DNA from: Plectrocnemia conspersa
Lineage: Eukaryota; Arthropoda; Insecta; Trichoptera; Polycentropodidae
Assembly (NCBI GenBank): GCA_009617715.1
Contig: VTFK01000044.1
Location: 620,001-684,000 of the forward strand
Reading direction: 5' to 3'
Length of the DNA: 64,000 bases
Shown: positions 12,020 through 24,020 of the stretch, in pieces
How positions within the stretch are numbered: the stretch's first letter is position 1
How the letters are laid out: each line of letters opens with the position of its first letter
The notes under the pieces: generated by a model
What the model saw: the letters and a program-made list of their open reading frames with translations, nothing else
Told to the model about the DNA's origin: nothing
Database searches by the model: none
Program-made: the position numbers and the translations under genes

Positions 12020-13160
12020 ATGAAATTAGTGGTAGTGATTGAATAACATATGATTGAATAAATATGTATACATATATCTCACTATGTTATGTATCCATAT
12101 AATTAAAAAAAAAGTACAGTTTATAATTAATAATGCTCTTGTATAGTAATTGTAAACAACGCCATTTGTACAGTAGATATTTTGTGGAATGATTTTGTTT
12201 AAAGTCACTAATTCCATTGAAAATAATACATTACAAGATTCTTAATACAAATTAGCCTTAAGAATTGATATATCTGTTGAAGAATATTTTGAAAATAATC
12301 TGCATTCCATATTTATCATATACAATGAATCTAAAACTCTAAAGTAGTTTCACGCAACTTAAGATTTAATATCCTTTTTATATAATGCACTTTTTATGGG
12401 ACACTTTATACACAAATTCTTTAAGAAATACATATATGCTTAATGTACATATGCGCCACAATAAATTATATAGTATTTATTATTTGATCTGCATTATTTA
12501 TTTTCTTAACAATACGTAGAATTTGATATAAGGCATACCACACGTGCGATAAGATTGTCTTCCCAGTATTTTGGTAGTCCTGGTGATATCTAAATGCAAT
12601 ATTTGCCTAGATCTAGATTCAGGGTAATATATAAAAAAGCAAGGCCGCGAGATAAATATTCATAATGTTTACATAACTTTTAAAATACATAAAAATATTT
12701 GGAAGCAGTAAAAATTAATATTAATGAAAGCGAAAATTTGCTTAAGAATGTGTGGTTTCTTAAATAAATAAAATATTTGTTTAATTTGGAAACGTGACGG
12801 ATCGAGTTCCATACCGTGTATCTGTAATAACTGTAAAATTTATCGCTTCGATTTCGCGTCTATTACGTTTACGATTTCCGAGTGTGATTTGCATATTGAT
12901 TTGATATTTATAAAATCTAGGTTTTGATTTGTTTCGTGTTGTATGTGGTATGTTTCTGTGAGTATGTTAATATTATAGATACTTCATGTCTACTCGTCGC
13001 TTGTTGAGAAAATTCCAGTGAAGGTACAACTGGTATTTTATTATATATTTTTTATTTAAATTTTATACGCAAAAATCATTTATGGATAGATTTTATAGAG
13101 CGATTAATATATGAATCTTGTTTTCAAAAAATCCTTGAATACATTAATGATGACAAGAGA
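12020..13160. other. AT-rich sequence, slightly mixed composition near 12780-13020
   Basis: No gene recognised. The 12780-13020 part carries several CG words and may be a weak regulatory island. Confidence 0.45.
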
Positions 13161-13165
13161 GATGG

Positions 13166-13197
13166 GCGATCTATCTAATCACGATTAGATAGATCGC
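13166..13197. repeat. 32-bp near-perfect inverted repeat
   Basis: Arms GCGATCTATCTAATC and its exact complement flank a 2-base centre (AC). Could form a cruciform or RNA hairpin; no protein or RNA family assigned. Confidence 0.85.
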
Positions 13198-13372
13198 TAA
13201 AGAAGTAACGGTATCTCATACGGTTCATTTTTGAGTAGTAAAGACTCAAATTTGTTTTAAATCTGCTGAATTTTCAATTTAAGCAGCTAAGCAATTGTTA
13301 AATAAAGTTTCTGATTGCCTGACTCTGACTGTATTTGTTTATCATAATAAAACAATTGTTCAGTCGTCTTAA

Positions 13373-13720
13373 CCCTTTGAAAAGTACCGCCGTACATGTA
13401 CGGCGGTCGATCTTACACTGTTTTCAGGTAGCCCAGATAGTTATATATTTACACATAATAAATAAAAAACATTAAAATTTTATAATATTTTTTTTAATTT
13501 GAATAAATGATTTCTATAGAAAACAATTACAATAAATTAAGGAGTAAGAAATTATTAAGCACATCAAATAATATTTTATATTATTTTTATAAAAAATATT
13601 GAAAACCTCTGTACATATTGATATAAAAAAACGAATTATATATAATAAATATGTAAAATAAATTAACGAAAATTACACTAGAAAAGTGTTAAAATAAATT
13701 ATTAAGAAATACTAATTAAT
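13373..13720 (+). mobile_element. piggyBac-like MITE, left part (family M)
   Basis: Preceded by TTAA (13369-13372) and starting CCCTTTGA, like piggyBac-superfamily ends. A 22-bp perfect palindrome (13386-13407, half ACCGCCGTACA) follows. The body matches 39301-39725 over shared words such as AAAATAAATTAACGAAA and AGAAAAGTGT, but the right end is lost after about 13720. Confidence 0.7.
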
Positions 13721-13759
13721 TTAAAGTAACCTTTAAATTAAAAAACTTTAATTTAAAGT

Positions 13760-14210
13760 TTAAGTTACAAAGTTTACTTATACGCGAAGAGAGAAGCGGC
13801 TGCTTTTTCGGTCTTCTAAATCTCGGTCGATGCTAAGCGTAACTCCTTTTTGTGCTAGTTCATACGAACTCTCGTATGTACCAAGTAGAATGTGACTGAT
13901 GAAAAGTAAGTACCTTCATGATAAAGGTCCCTGTGGAGAATTGGCAGCACTGCACATGCTGTTCCTGGTAACACATTACACCGGATATCCGCTTTGTCAC
14001 TGCAACATTATTTTTGTTAACACGGCAAAAATGTAGTTAATGCATTTTTGGATGCAAATACTTCACAATCTCTGATTAAGTTATAGTACGAGTCGTAAAT
14101 ACTAATATTATTTTGGTTAATTGCACTTTAAATGCGGGCGGGCGACAAGTGCTTTTTTTCACTGCTGATGCAAAAAGCGCGTTCTATCTGGCTAGGTGGT
14201 TTAAAATATG
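13760..14210. other. GC-elevated island, candidate regulatory DNA
   Basis: Mixed-composition unique sequence after the MITE relic; no open frame of note. 14220-14760 after it is AT-rich without a gene. Confidence 0.2.
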
Positions 14211-14767
14211 TTTTAATTAGAAAATAAATTCGTAAAGTAAAAAATATTTATATTCGAAAATAATATATTATTTTAATAATATTATAGAATTTTAGTTTTA
14301 ATCTAATGAATCATAATTATGTTAGAGATATTATTTATTTATTACTTGCTGAGAATTTTTAATTTTTAACTGATTATATTTTAATATTATTACACACCAT
14401 TTCATTTAAAAGTATAAAAAATAAAAAATAAATCTTTTCTTAAGTAAATAGACAATTATTTGTTCTTGATAAAATCAGCCAAGATTTTAAAAATATTAAT
14501 TTTATATTTAAAAATGTAAGTAAATAGGTTTTTGAGCAAGATCAAATCAGTATTAAACTTACAGGCAAAATTAGTTTAGATGTATTTTTTACAAAATATA
14601 TTATTTTATCTTTTATCAGTCATCAATTGATTGTTGATATTGGCTCAGTAAAAATTAATTTGTGGTATCTCACAATTGATTTTAATAATATTTTAAATTG
14701 AAAAAATATAATAATACATACGTTTACAAATATTTATTTTATTTTTAATATTTTTTAATCGATATTA

Positions 14768-15130
14768 GCATATTCGACGCCAATGCTTTAACCCGTCCAC
14801 TAGGCGGGACAAAACGTTTCGTGGTGAGCTCCGCCTCCCATCGACACGCCCAGTCAACGAACCAAACTCAACATTAAATACCACTCCACAAAATATTCGC
14901 TTTATATGTATTGAAATTACACAATTTCTTTTTGCAGAAGGTATATTTCACTAGGCCATGGCAAATTAATATTTCGCAATTTTGAGCAAAGAGATGGAAA
15001 AAATAATATTTATATAAAAATCCAAATAATAGACGATTAAATTTGGATTTGGCAATGTGTGTTAATTCTCGTTAATTTTTGCCGCCGGTTCAAGAAAGAC
15101 ACGTTTCTTCTAAAAAACGCGTCGGTAAAA
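14768..15130. other. Mixed block, possible TTAA-type transposon end
   Basis: TTAACCCGTCC at about 14791 followed by ACTAGGCGGGAC forms a short hairpin just inside a TTAA, reminiscent of the MITE family at 13373 but not clearly homologous. CG words follow to 15125. No gene. Confidence 0.2.
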
Positions 15131-16455
15131 AAATAATTATAAAATCGTGACCACATAATTACATTGTTAGGTTATTAACGAAATTAAAAATCTGCACATT
15201 ATACACGTATTGGTATAAATTACGAAAATGATTGCAAAAAACGAAAATAGAAGATTCAGCAAAAATAGTAATTATGACACAAAGACCTTGTGCGCCAAAT
15301 CGAAAATATCGATATCATTGACCTCTAATTTTTTACAGGTCTATTTAGACGGAATCCAAAAACGAAAAGATTCATTTATAAGTCATAGCGTTTTAGACAA
15401 AATATATGCTAATGATTATTGGGTTCGTTTTTATTTTTATAAGAGCGTCTGGGTGGACCTTAAATAAGTATTTTATTAAGTTATTATTGTTTTACTATAC
15501 GAGTAGTCATGTAAAATAAAAAAAAATGCTTAAAAAACGTAAAGGTTATTTAAATAATATACATTTATTAAATCGATATTATTTTTCATACTGCTAGGTA
15601 CTGAGACAAACCTATATTTTTATAGGGGTATTACAGAAATTACGCGTATAATATTATAACTTGCTCAGCCTTTTATTAAGAGTCACTTTTTTAAATTTTA
15701 AAATAACTTTTATGACTTTCAATTAATGTTTATATATTTATAAGACAAATCAACTAAATTGATTTAAAGTTTAACTTTGGGTTAATACATTCTTATTGAT
15801 TCTCAAAAAAAGTTAAATTTCTTATAAAAAAATACTACCCAAAACATCAATATTATTTCTAAGCTTACGCGTTTAATTGTTTTTAAAGATTTTTGTGTAA
15901 GGCAATCAAACTTTAAATTAAAGCAATTTTCAATATAGCAAGAATAATCCTATGATTTCTAGACTCTAAATAATTTGGGGTGCAACTATAATATCTGTTT
16001 TTATTCCTTAATTTTCATTTTTAACTCACTTACTGTTGAACATATGATTCAGCCCTGGATTGCGTAAATTCAGCAATAATTTAATTCTCTTAAAATTGAA
16101 CCCGTTTTAACGTTATTTATTTCGAAAGCAAATTCACGTTAATCGAGGATCTACAAAATTTCAATTTTATTTTAATAATTTATTTCTTAATATAATTAAT
16201 ATTTTTATAAAGAAAGTCGATATCTTAAAATGAAAATTTATCGGCAGAGACATATGTATAACACATAAATCTTAGCTTTGTGGCAACATTTTAAATCTAA
16301 TTATTGAATACATTAAATAATATATTTATCTGCTTTTTTTCAAAATAAAATTAGAATTTTTATAACAATGTTTTTATTGAATTGTGAGAGATTGTAAATA
16401 TTGCGGTATTATATTTAATAATTGCATATTATAAAATCTACAGAAAGAAGGCTTT
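15130..16455. other. AT-rich sequence without a recognisable gene
   Basis: The longest open frame, 79 codons at 15228-15467, has no recognisable domain and an AT-driven composition; treated as chance. Confidence 0.5.
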
Positions 16456-16459
16456 AAAT

Positions 16460-17050
16460 TAGGGGTGTCCAACCCGCGGCCCGCCAATTATATATGTAAA
16501 AAATAAATTAATAATAAGATTAAATTTTTTTAGCATATCTTCTTCAATATATTTTGATGATTTTTTTGTTGAAAAAATAAAACATTTTTTTAATGCAATA
16601 AAACTTTATTTTTAATGGCGTTACATTTAACTTCTGTAAAAAATTAATAAACCGCAAGGAATGTGCCGTAATAAAAAAAAAGATCTGAAAATATTCTTTT
16701 TTTATTTATCATTTATAAGGGAAGGTAATTTCTATACTTATAAATCTGTTGAGTGACGATGAAAGCGTAGCAGAAAAAATCCGTCCTAAAATCAAACATA
16801 TACTTTAATGTCTTATAGCATAGCTTTGAACGAAAGCACCGATTTATAATGAATTTAATATTGCCGAAGAACTTAATTCCCTAAAGAGCAAGTTTTTTAC
16901 TGATTTATGTTAAGCAGAAAAAGAAACATTAGCAAAATTTCGCTAGATCATCACCAATAAGTATCACTGCATTTTACAGCAATTAAGCGGCGTTAAAAAT
17001 GGACAATATTATCAACGTCACCAGTAACAATATAAATTTAATAAAAATCA
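16460..17050 (+). pseudogene. hAT-superfamily transposase relic with one terminal repeat
   Basis: The end-like word AGGGGTGTCCAACCCGCGGCCCGCC near 16462-16486 is typical of hAT (Charlie/Zaphod-type) termini. About 330 bp further the frame at 16817-16846 reads SIALNESTDL, the (S/F)LALDESTDI motif of ZBED/Charlie-like hAT transposases, where the Asp is catalytic. The surrounding frame is broken by stops and frameshifts and no zinc-finger or C-terminal dimerisation region was readable, so the element is dead. Right terminal repeat not found. Confidence 0.7.
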
Positions 17051-17379
17051 AAATGACGTATCTTATGGAGACATAAATTAAATCTTTTTTCAATATTCTG
17101 CATCGCTATTTCAATTATTAAACCAGATATTGTTCACTGATATTAACACAAATAAGCTTAGTGTATACAGTAATAATTATACGTTATTACCTTTTGTGTA
17201 AAAAGTCATGTTGTTGTATTATGGGTTATATTGTAGAATATAAATATTTTTTGCGGCTTGGAAGATGCAAAAGGTTAGATTAAAGCATAGATTAAAAATC
17301 AAAAAATATTTTTAATTCTATCTATTTTTATAGACTTACTTAATATAAAAGATAATTTATATTTCTATAATTTAATTAA

Positions 17380-17730
17380 TTTATGTAACTGAATACACTG
17401 TTTTAAATATATAGCACCCTGTATATAAAAACAAGACAAGCATGAACGTGATTTTAGATGCCATCACGTAAAAGCAAAAGGCCACGATTCGCCAACCGTT
17501 GACCAGACGGTGATCCATCATCCGATTTTTTACCATCTGTCCCTCAAAACTACCGGCAGTAAATTTTATAATGCCATCATAATACAATATTTACTATTTC
17601 TCTCACTGCCCATCGATTTGTCGAAGTCGTTTATTCAATCGCGTTATAATTTGTACGAAACACGAATCGTCCATTTGGGGGTAACAGTATACCGAAACAT
17701 TCGTCGGACTTTTTATCTGTAAAAAATAAA
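17380..17730. other. GC-elevated island, candidate conserved non-coding element
   Basis: Unique mixed sequence with overlapping 68- and 70-codon frames on opposite strands, neither recognisable. Words such as GCCATCACGTAAAAGC and CCAACCGTTGACC give it a non-repeat character. 17050-17380 before and 17730-18300 after are AT-rich and empty. Confidence 0.3.
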
Positions 17731-18299
17731 AAGAAAATGATACTTTTAGACATAAATCTTTTTAAGGTTTAATACCACACGCACAAAAGGCAATGGTACA
17801 ATCAACGCTATGTCTTTTTAAACATACATACATACCGCTCTTTATCTTTATAGTCATATAGTGCTATGCATAAACCTACATAAGACGACATCGACGATAA
17901 GGGCTAATTGATGTATCTTTAATGCTTGTATATTGGTGATTATATGTAAGCCTACGCTCAGAAGGAAATCGTATACTTTAAAATAATATTTATGTCTCTA
18001 TTTGCTAGATAGCTTAATTAATGATGCCCAAATATGAATGTAATATGCAAATTAAATGGTTAGCTAAAAGATGCTCATATTTTTTGTATGGCTATATACA
18101 ATTATAGATAAATAGCTCTCGATATTATAAATGTATTACAACCCCTTTATATCACAATGACAAGAAAACAATTACGGATAATGCCGCATTAATAGATACC
18201 GGTGTATAATAAACTCCATTAGTATCTCATACAATGACATGAAAGGATTACGTTTAAATTGGTGTATTCAGCAGTGTTATACATAGTATATATTTTTAT

Positions 18300-18480
18300 T
18301 ATAGTTGGTGCGCGCTTTGGAATACAAACCCTGTAATTACCGAATCAAGGCATTTCATACTATAGGACATCCCATGGCGCGTGAAATGGCTCCTACTTTG
18401 ATACAATGGCGGTTTGTGTAACCGGTAATCATTGGATTAACAAAAAGAGTGCACGAAGACAACCCGTGATGTTCTATGGT
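18300..18480. promoter_or_regulatory. Candidate enhancer-like island
   Basis: Short unique GC-elevated block carrying CTACTTTGAT (TCF-like) adjacent to ACAATGG (Sox-like), plus two GCGCG words. The motif identifications are inference from short words and could be chance. Confidence 0.25.
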
Positions 18481-18784
18481 ATATGTTTTATAATAAAAGC
18501 ATGCCTTAAATAATTAGATAGGTATTTTTTAGTAGAATATGTAATTAAAAAAAAATGATGTAACCAAAAAAGTTCATATAAATAATAATGTTAAAAATAT
18601 ATATAATATATATTAAAATATTGTGTTTTAAAAATATTTAACAAATACATTAGTAATTAATTAGTACAAATATTATATTTCCAATATTACATAAATTTTT
18701 ACTTTAAAATAAAAAAATAATATTGCGCAGTTTGAATGAAAAGTAAAATATATTTGACAATTAAGCAGTCACCTATGCGCAATA

Positions 18785-19205
18785 ATTTATTCACTGGATT
18801 TTAAAAAGGCTTTTGATAAGGTTTGACATGGGTTATTATTAAAAAAAATCGAATCTCAGTTGCTCAGATGATTTAACTCGGTTATCAAAGACAATTTGTA
18901 GCATATGGTGGAAGATTGTCAAAAGAGAATTTCACTCCTTCAGGGGATCCTCAAATATACAACATTAGTATTTGTCGTTTTCTTGTTCCTGGAAATTGCA
19001 CATTGATCTGTTTAATAATAGCTTTGAGGAGCTGGTCTTTTTCACATAATTTAATTTTATTATTAATGATTTTTTTCTATCATATTATTTTTTTATCTAA
19101 TTTGTATTATATTTTTTGTGTATTGTAATAATAGGTATTATGTATGATTTTTTATCATAGTGACACATTGGTTACGATTGTCTTAATTTAATTAAAATAA
19201 ATAAA
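18785..19205 (+). pseudogene. Jockey-like LINE reverse transcriptase 3' fragment
   Basis: Frames read LDFKKAFDKV (18791-18823; motif A region, followed by a stop) and, after a frameshift, QFVAYGGRLSKENFTPSGDPQ, matching the stretch leading to the SGVPQGS block of non-LTR reverse transcriptases. The remaining downstream sequence is eroded and ends in an AAATAAATAAATA tail near 19190-19205, typical for LINE 3' ends. Multiple stops; inactive. Confidence 0.75.
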
Positions 19206-19314
19206 TAAATATTTTATATTGTCTACGAATAGTAATTTTTTTTTATTTTTTTTTATAATCTTCTTTATGTTAGCTCGTTTGCAGTGCATAATTACCGGTT
19301 TTAAGCTCGTAAGT

Positions 19315-19579
19315 TTTCTACGCAGTGGCGTAGCTAGAGTATGTGGTGCCCGGAGCGATCCTTAAAATTTACGCCCCCTCCCCTATACATTTTTAGCATG
19401 GTCATAAAATCAGCATTTCTTAAAATAATTAATTGGTTATTGTTAAGCTCTTATTATTATTATTTTAGTGCATTTAGGGTTAAGTACCACACTAGACGAT
19501 CCCATCGCAAATATGCCGCCCCCAAGCAAGTGCCGCCCAGGGTGGCCCGCCCCACCATAGCTACGCCACTGTTTCTACG
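19315..19579 (+). mobile_element. Non-autonomous hAT MITE with 8-bp target-site duplication
   Basis: The element spans 19323-19571 (249 bp), starts CAGTGGCGTAGCTA and ends with the exact complement of those 14 bases. Both sides carry the 8-bp duplication TTTCTACG (19315-19322 and 19572-19579), the size made by hAT transposases. The right interior has the GC-rich TGCCGCCC..CCGCCCC run common in this hAT group. No coding capacity. The perfect duplication suggests a relatively recent insertion. Confidence 0.95.
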
Positions 19580-19796
19580 TTTAATTTAAATGATTTTCTA
19601 TTACGTTTTTAACTGCTTTAACGTCATATTTATTGCTTGAAAATTTGCTAACATATTAATATGTCTATATAAAAGATCTAATGCATAAAAATATTAATTA
19701 AAAACAATTCATGTTGTCTTAAATCTTAATTTTTCTAATATAAATAATTTTTACCCTTATATTCCATATGGATTGCAAATATGATTGAATAAAAAT

Positions 19797-20050
19797 AAAT
19801 TATACCCACGGACGTGAACCAATGGCCCTCCAACTGTGAGGACTATCAGCGCATCTTCAAGAGAATCCCGATCGGCGGTCTCGGACCTCTAGGGTCCGCA
19901 ACGACCACAAATATCGTCAGCGCTTGTCCTTTGACAAAAAAAGGTATAAAACATCGCGTGAGATATGAAAGCGAATCTCTGAAAGCGTGTAGTGATTATT
20001 AACCTCAGCTGCTCGAACGGATAGAGACGCCTCGGGGGTACACCTTCATT
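19797..20050 (+). other. Exon-like GC-rich island, product unknown
   Basis: On the plus strand an open frame from about 19797 to the TAA at 20000-20002 reads VNQWPSNCEDYQRIFKRI and continues GGLGPLGSATT. Third positions are about two-thirds G or C over 19814-19918, in a region that is otherwise AT-rich, which is exon-like. There is no ATG at its start (GTG at 19814), no obvious acceptor before it, and the protein is not recognised. It may be an exon of an unseen gene, a processed fragment, or conserved non-coding DNA. Confidence 0.3.
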
Positions 20051-20264
20051 TTTCATTAAATATTTCGAATGCCACTTCAAAAATACAGTATGCCAAATAT
20101 GCATAGAATCGCTTGCAATATATCTCGTGTTTGTTTATGTAATTTTATTTTAAGAAAATGCATATAATATATTAATGTTGTATTATTTCTAAGCGTTAAT
20201 TGTGTGCTTTTTGTTTAATTAATATTACAGCAGTTATGTTATTATAATACGATTGAATATTGGT

Positions 20265-20520
20265 CGCGAATATTTTTTTGCAAAAGCGCAGAGTGACGAT
20301 TGAAAATGATGAAGGGGAACAAAAAGAGCGGCTTTTCGTAATGGGGCCCCACGGTCAGGGCAGAGCCCCGCGGCGCTGTCGCCGCCGAGGCCCCCGCTGG
20401 GCGCAGCGCCCGCACTATGACAAGCGACCACTTTCATTCCGACTTTAATCAACTCTTTCAAATATTTTTTTTTCTTTCAAAAAAGGTTACCCGACCGCAA
20501 GCTTCGACTGACAAACACAG
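20265..20520. other. Very GC-rich island with short inverted repeats
   Basis: 20341-20420 is strongly GC-rich with GGGCGC-A-GCGCCC (20399-20411) and GCGGCG..CGCCGC inverted words. Open frames of 62 (plus) and 75 (minus) codons overlap without a recognisable domain. Candidate regulatory element or structured RNA segment. Confidence 0.25.
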
Positions 20521-20807
20521 GTACCGATGAAAATTCAACGGTCCTCCAATAATTTTTCGAAAATATTTAGGACACACACACGGGTCATTTTAGTAATGTT
20601 TTAAATAATAGTATTAAAATTATTTAAGATTTTTGTGTGCAACTTACACAAAATAATGGCTAATTTTTTTAAAAATGTTATACATACATATACATATGTA
20701 TATGTATATAAACGAATATTTTAAGGAATATTTGCAATTATCAATATAGTAAAGACAGCATTTATGTACTAATATATGTATTAAATTTAGGGTCGAAGAG
20801 TTATGTC

Positions 20808-21060
20808 ATGCTGGTAGTCAATAACATGTTTCGCTACGCAGCCAAATGAGCCGCAATTTTTTTTAAATTATTTAAAATTACATAAGAGCTATTCAAATTA
20901 ATTAATTAATTGCAAATATTGTAACACATATAGTGTAAACTTAATGCATTACATTACGGCAAACACAATCAACAATTAGTAAGTAGTGAGACAACAGATC
21001 GAAATTAGTCTGAATATTGTAACGTCTGTTTTATAAAATATAAACTATTAATAGTATTAA
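20808..21060 (+). repeat. Dispersed repeat family C, copy 1
   Basis: Contains ATGTTTCGCTACGCAGCCAAATGAGC, then AATGCATTACATTACGG, AACACAATCAACAA, TAAGTAGTGAGACA and GTCTGTTTTATAAAATATAAAC in the order and orientation seen at 38880-39120. The AATGCATTACA..CACAATCAAC part is the complement of the SINE tail at 61680-61720, so this family is related to the SINE. Confidence 0.65.
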
Positions 21061-22080
21061 TTTTGTCGATAACGCAATATTTTCTGGAACGTATCTACCG
21101 TGTAAATCAAGGGGTGAGTATATATAAATTTACTCTAATAACAAAAAAATATAAAAAATTGTATTGTCATAATGACTAATAAAAGTTCATAAATGAAGTA
21201 AATGGGTTGAATATGAGTTACTGAATAGTTTTGTTTTAAAGAAATCGAGACTTAAGTTTAAATAAATTTATATTTCCTTTTATCTTTTTTTAGTTATTTA
21301 TATTTTCATCTACTATTAAAGATTTTTTCCACAAAGATAAAAGTAAAAGCAAGCGCTAATTTCAGTTGCATATTTAATTAAAAGCCAATTAATGAATCTG
21401 CTTATTTTCGGTAAAGTAATTTTATCGCAAAATAAACAGATACATTTCTTGGCTATTAACTAAATATGCAACAAGGATATTTATTATCCTTGATTGAAAT
21501 AAATTTTATAGACTTTATCGCAAAAATATTTACAAATCTGGGTTCTTCACATTCATACAATAATAAAAATATATATTTTAGTATAAAAAATAGTCAGTAT
21601 AATTGTTAAAATATTGATTTTAGTTTTTTTTTTTCAATAAAAGTTTGGTTTTCAAGGTAAAATTTAAAAAATATTTATCTAATCCAACTGGAGTATTTCT
21701 CATTTTTTTATCATTTTTAAACATTTTTTTACATTTTTTTACGATACAACATAAATCCAAATTTGTTGGTAACTAATAGATTTTATTACATTGGGATTTA
21801 TATACTTCTTTATATTTTTCAGGTTCATAAAATTATGTATGAATACTATTTTAGAAACCATAAGACCCCTGGAATTATGTCATACCGAAATCCTCGTATA
21901 AATTTTCGTTCAGTTTTTGATTAATGACACCGTTCAATGGTTCGTAACAAAGACCGATAAAACTACGGTATATATTAATTCCACGCATTCCGATCGAGTT
22001 TACTACAATAACCCCCCAAACTTTTGTAATATTACACACACACATGCGCGCGTAATAAATATTATTTTTTATCATCGTCA
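21060..22080. other. AT-rich sequence without a recognisable gene
   Basis: Homopolymer-rich; only short fortuitous open frames. Confidence 0.5.
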
Positions 22081-22500
22081 TTATTAATTCTTCTCTCTGG
22101 TTTTCTTCGCATTCGCTGGGCCCATTATGTGCCCAAAACTCCCGAGGAGTCCAAGATGATTTACAGTAAAAGGTTTATAAATATGAAACGCTCCTTGGAA
22201 TCTGATGACCGTGGTTAAATTGATTTAGAGCTTTCTAGGAGCTAGATATGCTCCTTTGGGACCTTTGTCGCCGACAAATGTCCCCATTGAAATTTTAACG
22301 ACCATAACATGATATTCGTCTCATAACGCGTAACATACAACGACCAGAAGCGTTGACAAATATTCGGATGCTTCAAATTTGTTAACAATGAATGCTCTTT
22401 GATGTTTTTTTGGTGGGCACAATTTATTATGTGACAATGCGTCCCTTTGTCGTTGGGAAAAATATGTTAATTGATTAACACGTTTATATCACATGTCGAC
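22080..22500. other. GC-elevated island, candidate conserved non-coding element
   Basis: Unique mixed sequence including GGGCCCATTATGTGCCC and CGCCGACAAATGTCCCC. No open frame or RNA recognised. 22500-23040 after it is AT-rich and empty. Confidence 0.25.
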
Positions 22501-23039
22501 ATATTTATTTTTTATATATTTTTATTGTATAACATAATTGAAAATATTGTACAATATAATGGGTACTTTATTTCATTAGCTTATTCATTACATTATAGAT
22601 AAAATAATTACATGCATAAATTATATTATACTATCGCATAAATTAATATTTAACTATACTTACATTAAATAATATCCACAATAAATCAATGTGAACTATT
22701 AACGATTTATTGTTTGTTAACTTAAAGTTTATTTATAATCAATTTTATAATTCTAAATTAAAAATAAATAGTCTCTTATGTTTTAAACCCACAACTTGAT
22801 TTTTACTGTCTTCGATAAGATCAACTATCATTGTTTTGATGTCATAACTAAAAATACATAATTTGTCACCTGCTAATCTGTGTCGTCAACGACTCAACTG
22901 TTGCATAAAAAATTATATATAATTCAGTTTTGGAACAAATACAGATTACCTAATTTGAAACAATTTGTCATAATTATGTTTAGCTATTAGTTAATTTATA
23001 TTCCATAATCACATACTAATACTTATTCAAACAGCATTG

Positions 23040-23540
23040 CGGGGTAATTACACTTACACATGCAGGTATCGAGCGATCCTTTGAAGTCAAAACTTTATTA
23101 ACTCACCACTTAGCTCATTGTATTATCGCAGCATTCATGCGCAAGTGCAATTTAATTCTCGATACAGAATTAAGACCGAGGCACCCCGCCGCTAATGAAA
23201 TGTCGTTTGCCACGTGACGCATAAAAATCCAATGCATGCAAGACACCGGGGCGCCCCGGGGCAGGGGCTCTATTAGGCGGCGCGAATCCGGCCCTGCGCA
23301 CGGCTAATCAGCCGATTCAAAGGGGGGCCGCGCGATTATTTACAATCGCAATAAAGCAATGCCCCTTTTGCTGAAGACGGTGAGTGCGTGCAGGGTCGCA
23401 GCGGGGCGCAGTCCCACCAGACACCTAATGAACCACCACCGACTTGCCCACTTGCAACTGGACTAGGCTGACCTAAAACGAGGGCTCTCACGAGCGTGGA
23501 TTTATAGTTGAATTGAGGATTATTGATGTAGCAGAAGCTG
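23040..23540. other. Strong GC-rich island with donor-like site
   Basis: Includes GGGGCGCCCCGGGGC (palindromic GGGGCGCCCC at about 23249-23258) and GGGGGGCCGCGCG. On the plus strand GACG|GTGAGTGCG at about 23381 matches a splice donor. No long open frame, so any exon would be non-coding or a leader; otherwise a CpG-rich regulatory block. Confidence 0.3.
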
Positions 23541-23579
23541 CCGATAGTCAGAATTTTACAACAATAATGATAATATAAC

Positions 23580-23950
23580 TTGGCTTTATCTTTAATTTTA
23601 AACCAATAAAGTAATTAATGATAGTACGATATTGATTTAGTAATTAATTTATTTTAATAATTAATTTAATTTAAAATATAATTTAATTAATTAAAATATT
23701 TATATAATTAATTTAATTTATTAATTATTAAATGATAAAATAATTTAAAAATTAAATTTAAATAATTTTTTAAATTTAATATTCGATTTAAATAGTTAAT
23801 TTATTTATTAATTAATTTAAATAATTATTTGAAATAATTAATTTAAATATTTCATTTATTAATTAATTTAAATATATATTTGCTTTAATAATTCATTTAA
23901 ATATTTAATCTAATTCAATAATTACCAAATTAAATCATTAATTCAAATAT
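23580..23950. repeat. AT-only low-complexity tract of ATTTAAAT/TTAATTAA words
   Basis: Dense iteration of AATTAATTTAAAT-type words, which are self-complementary, giving many alternative hairpins. No gene. Confidence 0.85.
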
Positions 23951-24020
23951 TGAATAAAGCAGCGCTCAAAGTTAGCCACCGGTTTCAACACGATCGGACC
24001 ACGGGTTGTGACATTTTAAC

